From Ambrosia x helenae (lineage: Eukaryota > Streptophyta > Magnoliopsida > Asterales > Asteraceae), in contig CM061231.1 in the NCBI GenBank assembly GCA_030844895.1, positions 85,098,706-85,162,705 on the forward strand: DNA of 64,000 nt, in the 5' to 3' direction. Made by a program: the position numbers and the translations under genes. The notes below the pieces were generated by a model. The model saw only the letters and a program-made list of their open reading frames with translations. It was not told the origin of the DNA and did not search any database. Below, piece after piece: positions 28,131-39,131 of this stretch; position 1 is the stretch's first letter; each line of letters opens with the position of its first letter.

Positions 28131-28517
28131 GTTGCGTGGGATATTGTAACGTCTTCTAAGAAGACCGGAGGTTTGGGTCTCACCAAATTGCAACACGTCA
28201 ATGATGCCCTTCTTAAATGGACTTGGCGTTTCAAGAAAGAAGGTAGCAATCTGTGGAAGAGAGTTGTTTTGGGCTGCCACGGGTCAAGTAGATCTTGGAC
28301 TTTATTGCCATGTTCTTCTTCGACTAATAGTTGCTGGAAATTAACTGTTAAAACTAGGGGAAAAAACTGGAAAGGAAATTCACTGAACAGTTATTTTGTC
28401 GGTGCAGTGGGTAACGGAACAACTATTAATTTCTGGGTAGACGCTTGGCTTCATGATGAACCACTTCGTAATACTTACCCTCATCTGTTCAGAATTGAAA
28501 GTGGTATGTTCATGTGA
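28131..28517 (+). pseudogene. LINE C-terminal linker fragment
   Basis: Directly after the stop the same frame continues with the WDIVTSSKKTGGLGL pattern typical of plant LINEs. This is followed by ALLKWTWRFKKEGSNLWKRV and FWVDAWLHDEPLRNTYPHLF. It ends with a TGA at 28515-28517. Confidence 0.75.
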
Positions 28518-28669
28518 TAAACGGATGCAAAACGTTAACTTGGGACTGGTCTGCGGTCCCCTCCACGCCACAGCAGGTTGCCGAGTTGTTTTCTTTATTA
28601 GCATACATTCATGATTTTGATTGGACAGGAGGCGCTGATCATTGGAAATAGACTGCTGATCAAAGTGGC

Positions 28670-29200
28670 ATGTTCTTAGTTAATAAGGCTAAAGAGTTTA
28701 TGTCGAATGCTTCTGCAGCTACTAACAGTTGGAAGATGAATTGGAAAGGCTGGGTTCCTTTGAAGTGTAAAATAATGGCGTGGGGAGCTATTCTTAATCG
28801 TTTACCGACGAAGACGGAGTTGCTCAAACGGGGAGTTCCTCTTCCGAATGCTTTGTGCGTGTTTTGTGACTCGGATGATGAGATGTCACTTCATTTATTC
28901 ACTGGATGTTTTTATATAGCGGAGATTTGGACGCGGATTCAGGTTTGGTGTCGTCTGGATCCTATGATTGTTTTTGAAGTTGCGGATCTCCTTAAGATTG
29001 TTGAGTCACAAACGTTCACAAGTCAAGCTAGATACATTTTGAAAGGGATTATCATTACCACCATATGGGTGATTTGGAACGAAAGAAATAATAGAAGCTT
29101 CAAAGGTACAAGCCGGAGACCCCTCGAAGTCGTGGAGATCATAAAAAGGACGTCGTATTTTTGGATTCGCAATAGATCCAAAATCAAAGATATTGAGTAG
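28670..29200 (+). pseudogene. LINE C-terminal zinc-binding RT domain (zf-RVT)
   Basis: About 176 codons: WKGWVPLKCKIMAWGAILNR, LPTKTELLKRGV, LCVFCDSDDEMSLHLFTGC, then IWVIWNERNNRSF. This matches the zinc-binding domain found C-terminal to RT in plant LINEs (C-x2-C...H-x4-C pattern). The natural stop (29198-29200) is followed by about 105 bp of 3' UTR and the A tail. Confidence 0.85.
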
Positions 29201-29314
29201 AATGTTTGGTGTTTTTCTCCTTTAAACCTGTTGTAATGTCGGTTTTGCCCTTGAATCCTCTCTTTGAGGACCTCTTGTGGCGTTTTTGAATGAAATTTAC
29301 CTTTCAAAAAAAAA

Positions 29315-30460
29315 TTATTGTATGTTATGATTTAAAAGGTAAGAACTATATATTTTGGAAAATATATAAATTATATGAGTATATATATTATTTTAATTGG
29401 ACAAAGAAAATGACTATACACACGTTTTGCTATATTGTATATATTTAGCTAAATCAGAAATTTTTGGGTCCAAAAATCATGATACGATTATGTACTCATT
29501 TGAAATAAAAGCATCGAGGTAATAACTAGGAGGTCTTGAATGTTCAATTATATATATAATATTACTTACTGTGAATATGTATATTGAGACATATAATTTG
29601 TAATACTCTCAACGAGATACATAGGATATGTCAATGTGACCTTTCTAATAGAAAGTGGTGAATGATGTTCTTTTCCCCTTTCAAATCATACTGATTGAAT
29701 GAATCGGAAATTATGTTCAATCCGACGTGTGATCCTTCTATGATGGGTCAGTGATGTAAGGCTAATGGACTCGAAATCTCTTAGAATCACACCGTTGCTA
29801 TGAATAAGGTCATAATATGATGAGTATGTTTCTTACATCTCTTTTCTTTTGACTGTGGATGCTAACAAATCTTCTCATTGAAAAGATATTGTAGAGTGGA
29901 TTTTTGATTTACTCATATTAACATCCTACTTTTCGCAATGAAGTTGTGATTATTCACACAAGTAATCACTCGATGTGCTTATGAAATGTCCTAGATCCAT
30001 GAATATCCTTCGTATGACTTCATTCTTAAACCGTCTTTTCTTTTATTGGTTCTTGTTGCTATCATTTGTAATACAACACCTTAAATTTTGAAAATTCGTG
30101 TTGCTAAAATTTTCGACTTCTCGAATTCTCGCCAATAAATTCATTCAAAAATAGTGGTTTAATAAATGAGTACATGGTACCTATCGTGATAGGTGTATTA
30201 TGAGCTCTTGGTATCTTTGAATTGTGATCGTATAGCATTAGAGCCTTCGAGGAACAATATTCCGATCTTAACTCTGAGTTTGAGTTTTCTGGTGCGCTAG
30301 ATATGAAATAACGGGTGTATGCTACACTTACCATCTCATATCTTCATCGGTACCAACATGTTTGCAATTCTTGGTACTCTTTGTTAAACATGTGATTCAA
30401 AGGTAGTTAGACGATCTCAACTTGGTTGACTAGAGGTTGTGAATACTTGGTAAGTCAAGG
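29315..30460. other. AT-rich sequence, nothing recognised
   Basis: There is no ORF with family resemblance, no RNA gene and no intact repeat border. It may be more internal sequence of element F. The only open stretch over 70 codons (30104-30334, minus) shows no features. Confidence 0.4.
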
Positions 30461-31014
30461 AGTGTTGGAGATTGTCGTTGGAGATTCGTTGTTGGAGATT
30501 TGTTGTTGGAGATCCGTTGTTTGAGATTTGTCGCTGGAGATATTGTTGTTGGAGATCTGTTTGCTGGAGATTCGTTGTTGGAGATGTGTCGCTAAAGATT
30601 TCTTGTTGGAGACCCGTTGTTGAAGATCCATTGTTGTAGATTTGTCGTTGTATATATTTTTGTTGGAGATCCGTTGTTGGAGATTTATCGTTGGAGATTT
30701 AGTGATGGAGATTTGTTGTTGGAGATTCATTGTTGGAGATTGGTCGCTAGAGATATTGTTGTTGGAGATCCGTTGTTGGAGATTCATTGTTGGAGATTTA
30801 TCGCCGAAGATTTGTTGTTGAAGACCCGTTGGAGATCCGTTGTTGGAGATTTGTCGCTGGAGATATTGCTGTTGGAGATCCGTTGTTGGAGATTTGTCGT
30901 TGGGGATTTGTTGATGGAGATTTGTTGTTGGAGATTTGTCACTGGAGATTTGTTGGAGATCCATTGTTGGAGATTGTTGTTCGAGATTCGTCGTTGGAGA
31001 TTTGTTGTTGGATT
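30461..31014. repeat. 14-bp minisatellite (GTTGGAGATYYGTT)
   Basis: About 37 copies of a 14-bp unit, GTTGGAGATCCGTT or GTTGGAGATTTGTC, with occasional 15-bp units (GCTGGAGATATTGTT) and 11-bp truncations. The pairs and triplets form a loose higher-order period of about 43 bp. Long open frames on both strands (169 codons minus, 135 plus) result from the repeat lacking stops; their Asp/Leu/Gln- or Trp-rich products are not credible genes. Confidence 0.95.
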
Positions 31015-32386
31015 GACCGTTTAATTTCGTGTCTCTATCTGATTCAGATGGCTCGATCGTTTTCGTTTGTCAATTAGTTTTCGGAGTAAATTATGGAGTT
31101 GGCATACGTATTCCATTTAGAAACTTGGAATTACCTTATTACATGGCTATACCCTTGAGGTTAGATAACGGTTATCTGCATATTACATGGTTGAAAATTT
31201 CTCTTGTCGTATGTTTGTATACATACTTGATTTATTAAATGACTCGAAGCAAGTCTATTTATTCAAGAGAAATGGTATAGCCATATTGGGCAACGATGAG
31301 AGAGAGTTCTAGTCTAGAACTATGCACGTGACTCACATCCATCGTTAATTCTCACCTCTGTTACACTACTTCGATTTTGATTTCGTTATTCGATGACGAA
31401 TGTATCGACTTCTAACACTAGAAGATTTAACTACATGTCTATGATATGACTGTTAAATCTCTATTGATTGAACAACATACTTTCGATCACTTTCTTGCAC
31501 GATGATGTGTAGTAGTCAGTAAACTATCTAACATCGCTTGGGACACGCTTGTACTTTCTAATCCCTATGTAGCGGGGTTTGATAGTGAAAGGTTATTTCT
31601 GTGTTCCCTTATTTTTCGATTCGCTTGATATCAATCATGACGGTACGTTGTGGACCGGGCATACTATCGTGAACCTTAAAGAGTCAAGTTCTAGGTGTAG
31701 GTTCGCGTGGAGCCTCCCAAATGTTACATTGATAATTATTTAAAAGCCATTGCATGTCCTGATTTCGATCATGGTCCTATCACCGATTTACGTTAAGGGA
31801 TACCCAATACGAAATTGGAATTCCTTCGTTGTATGCAGGTAGTGCTTGTCCTTGAGCAACTGTTTCGGTATTCTTGCTTAATAATTATTGTTAGAAATAA
31901 CTGAATCATAATGTGCTCTCCTCCCTAAGAGGTGAAGGTGCTGCGTATATCTTGTTTAGTCAAGACTTAGACGTAGAAAATATGGTTCAAAACTGCTTTT
32001 TGAGTAAGTTTATTCTTGTGTTTTGATGAGGAAATGAGTTTTCTCTATTGCATTTGAATTTTGGAAGATAAATCCTTTCTCAGTCATGGGATGAGTACCC
32101 CATACCTCGAAGCTCAAATCTAATCAGAATGCCAACTCTGTTGGAATTTGAATCTAAGTTCAAGTTCCGATTAATCGGTGATTGGCTAAAAGAGTCGTCT
32201 TAGGTTAGACTTGGTAGGTAAGGGAAGCTTAGTCCCTGTTATGTTGGAGTAGACGAGTTCCTAGCTCGTATAGGCCATGTCGCCTACCAACTAAAATTGT
32301 TGTAGGAGCCTCTAGGTGCTCGCGATGTGTCGCACACATCTAATTTTAGGAGATGCTATCTGATGAGACAATTGTTGTTTCGTGTG
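31015..32386. other. Non-coding sequence, nothing recognised
   Basis: No ORF above about 70 codons shows protein-like composition or family motifs. It is probably internal sequence of a decayed non-coding retroelement; there is no boundary I can defend. Confidence 0.4.
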
Positions 32387-32772
32387 ACACCCGCATATTC
32401 AGATTAATACTTTTACAAACATAAAAGTCTACCTTAGCGAAAACATTTATCTAACGTACTTAACTGGGTCAGTTGAGTCGGTTTACATTACGTATTGTCT
32501 AGGGTTCAATGATTCGGAGGATCATTGGGGTTATCATATGCACACACGAGTCTTGAGACCCATTGTTAGTGAAATTACATGAATTGAATTAAGTAATAAA
32601 CATGAATTGTTCCATATATGTTGTTCAATGTGTAATTATGTGTTTACATGGTGTTTATATGATTAGTATGCTTAACATATGTTAGGATTGCATGTTCATA
32701 TGTTAGGATGTGTTGACATGTGTTAAAACACGTTTAAACGACAAAACCGTAGAAAACTGAAAACCAGGAAAC

Positions 32773-32889
32773 TGGTTCGACCCATAGGGGGTTCGAACCA
32801 ACCACATGAATGCTCATTCGACACATGCAAAGGTCGAATGAATACTCATTCGACCCCAAGAGGGTGCGAACTAACCGACACTATAAATA
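32773..32889 (+). promoter_or_regulatory. TATA box with upstream TTCGACC cluster, LTR-like G
   Basis: Six sites (GGTTCGACC, GGTTCGAACC, CATTCGACA, GGTCGAATG, CATTCGACC, GGTGCGAAC) lie in about 100 bp, ending 11 bases before CTATAAATAC. This repeats the layout of element A's U3, although the surrounding LTRs are unrelated. Confidence 0.6.
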
Positions 32890-32933
32890 CCATACTTTGC
32901 AACTTTTTCATCATTTCACAAACCTTAACCGCC

Positions 32934-34345
32934 TGATCGGATGTCGCGGTCCAGTCAAAAATAGTATTTATAGTGTCCTAATTACCTCTAGTTATGTAGT
33001 AGTGGCAATAAGGGTGTCGAAGCACAAAGAGTTTGTGGTCGGTGAATGTTGTCTAGTTGATTGGAAAATATTGCTTATGAAGATGCTAGGTTACTTATGA
33101 AGATTGCATTTTGTTCATTTAAGAAATTCGCTTTGAAATGAGTTTTGATTAATAAAACCTGAAATTGAAATGTAATAGAAATAGTGGAAAGCAAATTAGA
33201 TTGTAAGCGATTAATTAAAAAGACCACACCCGGGTTTCAACAAATGAAGTCTAAGGTTTTCACAAATGGATCAAACAATTATTATGCAATTTGTATTAAC
33301 GGATTGATTGTTCAATAGGTTTAGGTATCAAGAATCATCAACATTCAAAGATGGACAATAATATACTTCATTACACTAGAACTTACAACCCTATGTTTAT
33401 GTTAAAGCAAGAAACCATGTTCATGACATTAGAAATTGGCATAAGATCAATTAGCTAAAATGACTTCAACATAAGATTAATCACGATTTAACACAATAGT
33501 TCAAACACACAATCACACAATTAAAAGTTTAAAGAAACACCCAAATGTTAAACCCTAGAACCTCAATTGTTTACTCCCAAGTGTGATACAAAGAGACTAG
33601 TCACTCATAGCCATGGAGCTTGATTCTTCAATAATGGGGTCTTGAATCTTGAAATCTTGAATAATAGGAATGATTTTGTGTTCTTGAACTGAAGGGAATG
33701 ATTGGGATAGATAGGATGGAATTGTGGAGAAGAAGATGTTAAGATGGTCAAAAGATCCCTTTCTTGATCCCCAAAACTTGATTTTTATCGTTCTATATTA
33801 AGTCAAAGGTCAAAAAACCTCATAAAGGTTCATTAAAAAGCATTAAAATTCATCAAAATTGAGTTTGAATCAGTATCTGGCGTCACCGACGCCACCTGCA
33901 GATCCCCTACGCCATTTTTCGCTGGAATACACCAATTTTGAGTGTTTTTCTACACGAGTGGCGTCGCCGACGCCAGACCTGACAATGGGATTTCGGTTTT
34001 CTTGTTTTCTTCATAACTTCTTCGTTTCAACTCCGTTTTACTCCGTTTTCGCGGCCACATCTTCGTTTTTCAGTCCTCGTTCATGTTATCCAAAAATATC
34101 TCAATTTCCACTCTATATAAATTCTCAAAAACACGTTAAATATTCGTTCTTTGCTCCTGGTTGCTCGTTTCTTGTACCCGGTTCCTCCTAGCTTCAATCC
34201 AATGAATCATTTAACTTCCAAAATTGCACATTTTCATGTCAATGCCTGAAAATCATAAACCATATCAATGTAGTTCCACAATATTTTATATATTAATTAC
34301 CCATTTTGGCTTTGTTAACTCTCGTGATTTTACCAACCCATCACA
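32934..34345. repeat. Unclassified repeat inserted in LTR-like G
   Basis: A 1.4-kb block starts TGATCGGATGTCGCGG and ends CCCATCACA. It includes GGGTGTCGAAGCACAAAGAG, which resembles untranslated regions of Gypsy Tat/Athila elements as I remember them. No target duplication matches (CCGCC on the left, GCCCC on the right), so borders and class are uncertain. No coding sequence is seen. Two near-perfect palindromes occur at 33878-33894 and 33959-33975. Confidence 0.35.
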
Positions 34346-37196
34346 GCCCCCCAAGTGCTCTTTCTCAACCCCAAACCTGTAGGGAGGAGTTTTTTACCTT
34401 GTTTTTCAGATCCTAACATAAAAATACCTTCTACATCATAAACAAGAGAAGGTTCAAGGTGTGTTCTTGATCTAAAACCTTTTTAAGCATTTTTCATTCG
34501 TTTTTATCAAACCCTAAGTGTCCAGATCGAATTCAAGGAAGTTTTTATGGATAAAAACCTTTCTAACACCTTTCTAAACAAAAACCTTTTCATTAATAAT
34601 GAGGTTTTATACAAAAATACATGTGTTAATGATGTTAAATGAGGTGTTATGTATTATTTGATGTTTGAATGATGTGTAAAGGATATGTTAATGATCTAGG
34701 ATTGTTTTAGATGATGGTTTATGATTATTATAGGGTGTAATTGATGATTGATGATGTTTTACCGATTTTGGGGGGTTTTATGCTAGATCTAGGGTTTGTT
34801 CTTGATGGTATTGTTGATGAGATAATTAGGGGTTTTCATATACATTATAATCTGAGCATGATAACCTGTTTATGAGGTAGATTTGATAAGTTTCCATTTT
34901 TGGTAAAGATTACATGCATTGATGTGACATTTCCATAATTTGTCATTTTGGGTAAGTTGTGATTTCTTCATGAAACGGACTAACTTCGGGATAAAATTGG
35001 TAGGGTTTGTGGGGTAGATTAGAAGTAATCAACTGCTACGATTTGTGATCTTTCGTGATGTTTTTGGACTGTTTTGGTGCGTTTCGTGAGTTTTTGCAGC
35101 AGTTGGGTCGAACCAGTAATTGGTTCGACCTAACGGGGGGTCGAACCAACTACAGCGAGGTCGAACCAAGACCTTAAAGTTCGAATGAACTTCAATTAAC
35201 CCCATTCGACCCTCTATTAGGTCGAACCAGCTTGTTTTCCAACTGATTCGACCCCACGACTTCATAAATGCGATTTTTGATACAAACTAAGTGTTTTATG
35301 CATGAACCTTGTGTGTAAACTATATGTGGTTGATTAATTTATGTAATGGGTCACCAACAGGATGTCGGGTCTGTCGGGTCAACATTCAAACACATTTTCA
35401 AACATACTTAGTCAAGATCTGGACAATTGGGGACTAGTTAACCTAAGGTTTATTAGTCAAAACACTTATACAAACTTTTATGATAGATTGCCAGTATTTG
35501 GGACTATCTGGTCGTGTCGGTAATTCTTTACTAGAAGACGCAATCTAAGGTGAGTATCATAGCCCCATTCTTTACTGTTTCATATCTGGGGAAGAAACAT
35601 GCGGTACAAACTTACGAACATTTAGACCAACATATTACATTATATCACATGGATACTGTAACACCCCAACCGATGGCGGAAACATCGAGGTGTCACGTAT
35701 GAATGATTGTTCAGTAGCACATGGTAATCAAGTTTTAATTTAGAATTTATTCAGATTAAAATATCCAAATTTGAAATACATAAGGAAGTTTTGAATGAAA
35801 TATAATACATCAAATAATCAAACAAAACTTAAAACTTCAAATGTCTCCTCATGTTAGCTCAAGACTTCAAGCATCAGTATTTCCTGTTGAGTTTGGAAAA
35901 ATAGGGGGGTCAACTAGAAGTTGGTGAGAATACATAAGCCAAGTCAAGCAATAAGTTTTAAGAGAATAAAAGTTTAGCAATTCATATGTCTAATGTAAGT
36001 TTAAGTCTACATGAATAAACAACAAGTATAGTATGCACATAATCAATCCTCCGACAAAGTTTAGGTCCATCCCGTATCCACGGTTCACCTTAATATAACG
36101 TTGGAATGATAACAATCACCCGTGCTCCCTATAAAAGATGATCAACGAATCTGGGTGGGGTTGTCAATCCAATAGATCTATTATTGTATACCACCGGCTT
36201 GATCAGGGTTAATGATTATGCAAGTTTAAGTTTAAGTCTGATAGTCTTTGTCTAAGTCATGAGGCATCAAAGTTTACAACTAGACATGTATGTAGAATTG
36301 CTTAAGTATAAAGTTTCAAGTATAAATAATTGCATAAACAAGGTTACGTAAACTCACCTTAGTAAAGTGTTAAGTCTTGTGAAATAGAATAAGTGTAGTC
36401 CAACGTTGCCAAGTATTACCCTGTGTTTAAGGCAATAAATAAGTCAAAGTCTTTCAAGTCTACAAGTATTTCTAGGGTTCCTAATTTGGGGATTGATAAT
36501 TGATTAATCCTTAATTAGAAAAATAGTTAATAAATAAAAGAAATTCGGTAAATAAATAATTAAAAGCCTATTTGTGGATTTTTTATTAAGGATGGTCATA
36601 TTATAAGATTTTAAATATGAAAATAATTTTTATAAAATTATTTTCACAAAAATTGAATATTTAGTATATTTTATCTTATTTGTCAAAATATAATTTTAAT
36701 ATCTAAAAGTATTAAAATTAATGAAATTCCAAATTAAAATTAATATTTCTATTCTAAATGAACAAAATAATTTATGTAAAATTTTGGTATAAAAATAGTG
36801 GAAAATGAATTTATTATGATTTATTTATGATTAAAATAACAAAAATTAATTAAAAATAATAAATAAACGGTTTTCTGGAATAAAAGTTTATTTCTGAAGT
36901 ATTTTTGGATCTATAAGTTTAAAATAATTTTTGTGGGATTTTATAAAGTTGTTTAGGTATTTTTATAAAATTTTAAAATTATAATTAAATAAACTTGTAA
37001 TAATTATAATATATATTAAATAAGTGATTTTTGAAAAAGTAAAAATTGTATAATGAACTTTGTCATTAGATTAACATAAAATAATTTTTATAGAATTTTT
37101 AAGGCACTTTTAGTATTTAAAAACTATTTTTAAAAGAATATGTAAAGTATAAGTGTAGAAAGGAAACAAAAACAAAACAAAAAAAATGGTTGCTTG

Positions 37197-37275
37197 TGCT
37201 AGGACTCGAACCCGAGTCCTTGGCCGAGTCAGAGTCTTAAATCACAAGCCCAGACCAGTTGGTCTGGACCCTGAG
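37197..37275 (-). other. tRNA-like module, sense in LTR D (copy 1)
   Basis: On the minus strand CAGACCAACTGGTC (A-box-like) precedes CGGGTTCGAGTCCTAGC (perfect B box) by about 40 bases. It is repeated at about 38048-38126 in the second duplication unit. Confidence 0.6.
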
Positions 37276-37367
37276 AATGATTAATCTTGGATTCAATTAA
37301 TTATAAGGGCTTTCTGGTTTGTTTCATAATTGTTTAAAAAAAAAGAAGAAGGATGGGGATGGGGACG

Positions 37368-37437
37368 GGGCTCGAATTAGCGTTCAATCCGGTTCCCATG
37401 CCTTAACACACGAGGCTGGTACCAACTGATCTGTAAC
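37368..37437 (-). other. Second tRNA-like module in LTR D (copy 1)
   Basis: Minus strand: ACAGATCAGTTGGTACC (A-box-like), then TAATTCGAGCCCCG (weaker B box). It is repeated at about 38226-38295. The partner LTRs 1-3 show only one sense module each. Confidence 0.5.
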
Positions 37438-38869
37438 GTTAATTAAATCATGTCAGTGATAACCAACATCCCCAAATCGAATGAAATAAGAACCCTAGTT
37501 ATCTAATAACGTTAATTAACAACCAATAGCCCATGAATCGTTGGGGCTATTGTTTGTACAGAGACGATTAACAAAACCAAAGCAAGAATTGATACTTACA
37601 GCGTGTTAATAGCTATGAACGATCAGTCAATGAAAAAGTCAAACGAAGCGAATTTGGTACAATTGAAGGTGTTTAAGGATAATTTGGGTATGAGGGTTTG
37701 TTTATCGGTGATCTAGGCTTGTAATGATATGATCAGTTTATACTAATCGTATGAACACGTAATTTTGGAAGATTGACCTGCATTGAATACGTATACGCGT
37801 ATTTGTACACGAATTGGAAGGTTTTTAATGTGATTGATGTGGAGAATAAGCTGTATAAGTCGGTTAAATCATTCCATAACTAGATTGACATCAAAAACGC
37901 GGTTTGATTGTTGTTTTGAAAAGTATAGACACTAATTTTTATAGAATTTTTAAGGCACTTTTAGTATTTAAAAACTATTTTTAAAAGAATATGTAAAGTA
38001 TAAGTGTAGAAAGGAAACAAAAACAAAACAAAAAAAATGGTTGCTTGTGCTAGGACTCGAACCCGAGTCCTTGGCCGAGTCAGAGTCTTAAATCACAAGC
38101 CCAGACCAGTTGGTCTGGACCCTGAGAATGATTAATCTTGGATTCAATTAATTATAAGGGCTTTCTGGTTTGTTTCATAATTGTTTAAAAAAAAAAAAAA
38201 AAGAAGAAGGATAGGGATGGGGACGAGGCTCGAATTAGCGTTCAATCCGGTTCCCATGCCTTAACACACGAGGCTGGTACCAACTGATCTGTAACGTTAA
38301 TTAAATCATGTCAGTGATAACCAACATCCCCAAATCGAATGAAATAAGAACCCTAGTTATCTAATAACGTTAATTAACAACCAATAGCCCATGAATCGTT
38401 GGGGCTATTGTTTGTACAGAGACGATTAACAAAACCAAAGCAAGAATTGATACTTACAGCGTGTTAATAGCTATGAACGATCAGTCAATGAAAAAGTCAA
38501 GCGAAGCGAATTTGGTACAATTGAAGGTGTTTAAGGATAATTTGGGTATGAGGGTTTGTTTATCGGTGATCTAGGCTTGTAATGATATGATCAGTTTATA
38601 CTAATCGTATGAACACGTAATTTTGGAAGATTGACCTGCATTGAATACGTATACGCGTATTTGTACACGAATTGGAAGGTTTTTAATGTGATTGATGTGG
38701 AGAATAAGCTGTATAAGTCGGTTAAATCATTCCATAACTAGATTGACATCAAAAACGCGGTTTGATTGTTGTTTTGAAAAGTATAGACACGCAGTTGACT
38801 TTCACGAGTCAACTGTGTATAATGAGGAAGGGTTTAAGTATGCTTGTGTTTGATAAAAGTCATAAAACA

Positions 38870-38946
38870 GGGTATAGCTCAGTTGGTTAAGACGTTTGTT
38901 ATGTTTGGGCCGGCCATGGACATGGGTTCGGGTCCCGTTCCATGTC
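38870..38946 (+). other. tRNA-like module, antisense in LTR D
   Basis: GGGTATAGCTCAGTTGGTTAAGA is a textbook tRNA D-arm/A-box region, and ATGGGTTCGGGTCCCG is a T-arm/B box with pairing flanks. The acceptor ends do not pair and no sound anticodon stem is seen, so I do not call a tRNA gene. Confidence 0.65.
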
Positions 38947-39116
38947 TTTTATTTTTGTAACTATTTTACTATTATCATGTTATCATAAGTACATAATATG
39001 ATTATATAAGCCCGAAAATGTCACAAAATATTTTTAAAACATACTAGACTGATAAAATGAGACATTTTATTAATTGAAATCTCAAACGTACATAGTAGAA
39101 AATACGAAATGTTACA

Positions 39117-39131
39117 GTCTCCCCTACTTTT
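39117..39131 (-). other. Polypurine tract of Gypsy element D
   Basis: Minus-strand AAAAGTAGGGGAGAC directly precedes the 3' LTR. Immediately upstream, GACGAAGTTCCT is the conserved GGGACGAAxTT block found at the end of plant chromovirus pol genes. Confidence 0.85.

Larger units (their letters stand above)
23986..29314 (+). mobile_element. 5'-truncated plant LINE, split by solo LTR 2
   Basis: Non-LTR retrotransposon ORF2 remains on the plus strand, ending in a 9-A tail at 29306-29314. The order is a linker region, reverse transcriptase (KAPGPEGFNF, LIPKVKAP, DYRPITLIG, DFEKAYDNVNW, GLRQGDQLSPFLF, FYADD), a C-terminal region, and an RT-associated zinc-binding domain. The endonuclease and ORF1 are missing, so it is 5'-truncated, as is common for LINEs. 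Several frameshifts and stops show it is dead. Solo LTR 2 (25200-27642) sits immediately before FYADD. No clear target duplication for the LINE itself was found. Confidence 0.9.
32387..35656 (+). repeat. LTR-like sequence G (starts TGTGACACCCGC)
   Basis: It begins TGTGACACCC, the usual start of Gypsy LTRs. TATAAATA lies at 32882-32889 (about 495 bp in), and CTAAGGTGAGTATCATAGCCCC near 35546 matches the donor-like module of the other Gypsy LTRs here. TTCGACC clusters occur at 32773-32871, just upstream of the TATA box, and at 35100-35255. It is interrupted by unclassified sequence at about 32934-34345 and by the Gypsy LTR at 35657. No end or target duplication was found, so its status as an LTR rests on start, TATA and module. 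Confidence 0.5.
37082..38790. repeat. Tandem duplication of 851/858 bp within LTR D
   Basis: Unit 1 (37082-37932) and unit 2 (37933-38790) are nearly identical. Differences are the length of an A run (about 37337 versus 38187), GGGGACGGGG versus GGGGACGAGG, ATGGGG versus TAGGGA, and AAACGAAG versus AAGCGAAG. The units abut directly. Each carries two minus-strand tRNA-like modules, so the LTR has four such copies plus one on the plus strand. Confidence 0.93.
35657..39116 (-). repeat. 3' LTR of Gypsy element D (3,460 bp)
   Basis: Window orientation TGTAACACCCCAACC to GAAATGTTACA, matching solo LTRs 1-3 at both ends. On its right side it is followed by a purine tract (minus strand) and a minus-strand pol, so it is the 3' LTR. 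It is about 0.8-1.0 kb longer than its relatives because of an internal 851/858-bp tandem duplication. It holds tRNA-like modules on both strands and the ACTCACCTTAG and CCAATAGATCTATT motifs (about 36352 and 36172). Confidence 0.88.

Noticed and set aside
23986..29325. Target-site duplication for the LINE
   Set aside because: Sequence after the A tail (TTATTGTATG) was not found before the truncated start, so no duplication is claimed.
30455..31077. Open frames of 96-169 codons on both strands in the GTTGGAGAT region
   Set aside because: Products of the 14-bp minisatellite, which lacks stop codons; no gene signals.
32929..34350. Complete solo LTR with target duplication inside LTR-like G
   Set aside because: Flanks CCGCC and GCCCC do not match; borders remain unproven.
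32387..35656. 3' LTR partner of the 5' LTR ending at 4225
   Set aside because: Ends are compatible (TGTGACACCC versus GGGTGTGACA), but the bodies do not resemble each other and no polypurine tract precedes 32387.
38870..38946. Functional tRNA gene
   Set aside because: A and B boxes are good, but the acceptor stem does not pair and no sound anticodon stem is visible; it lies inside an LTR.
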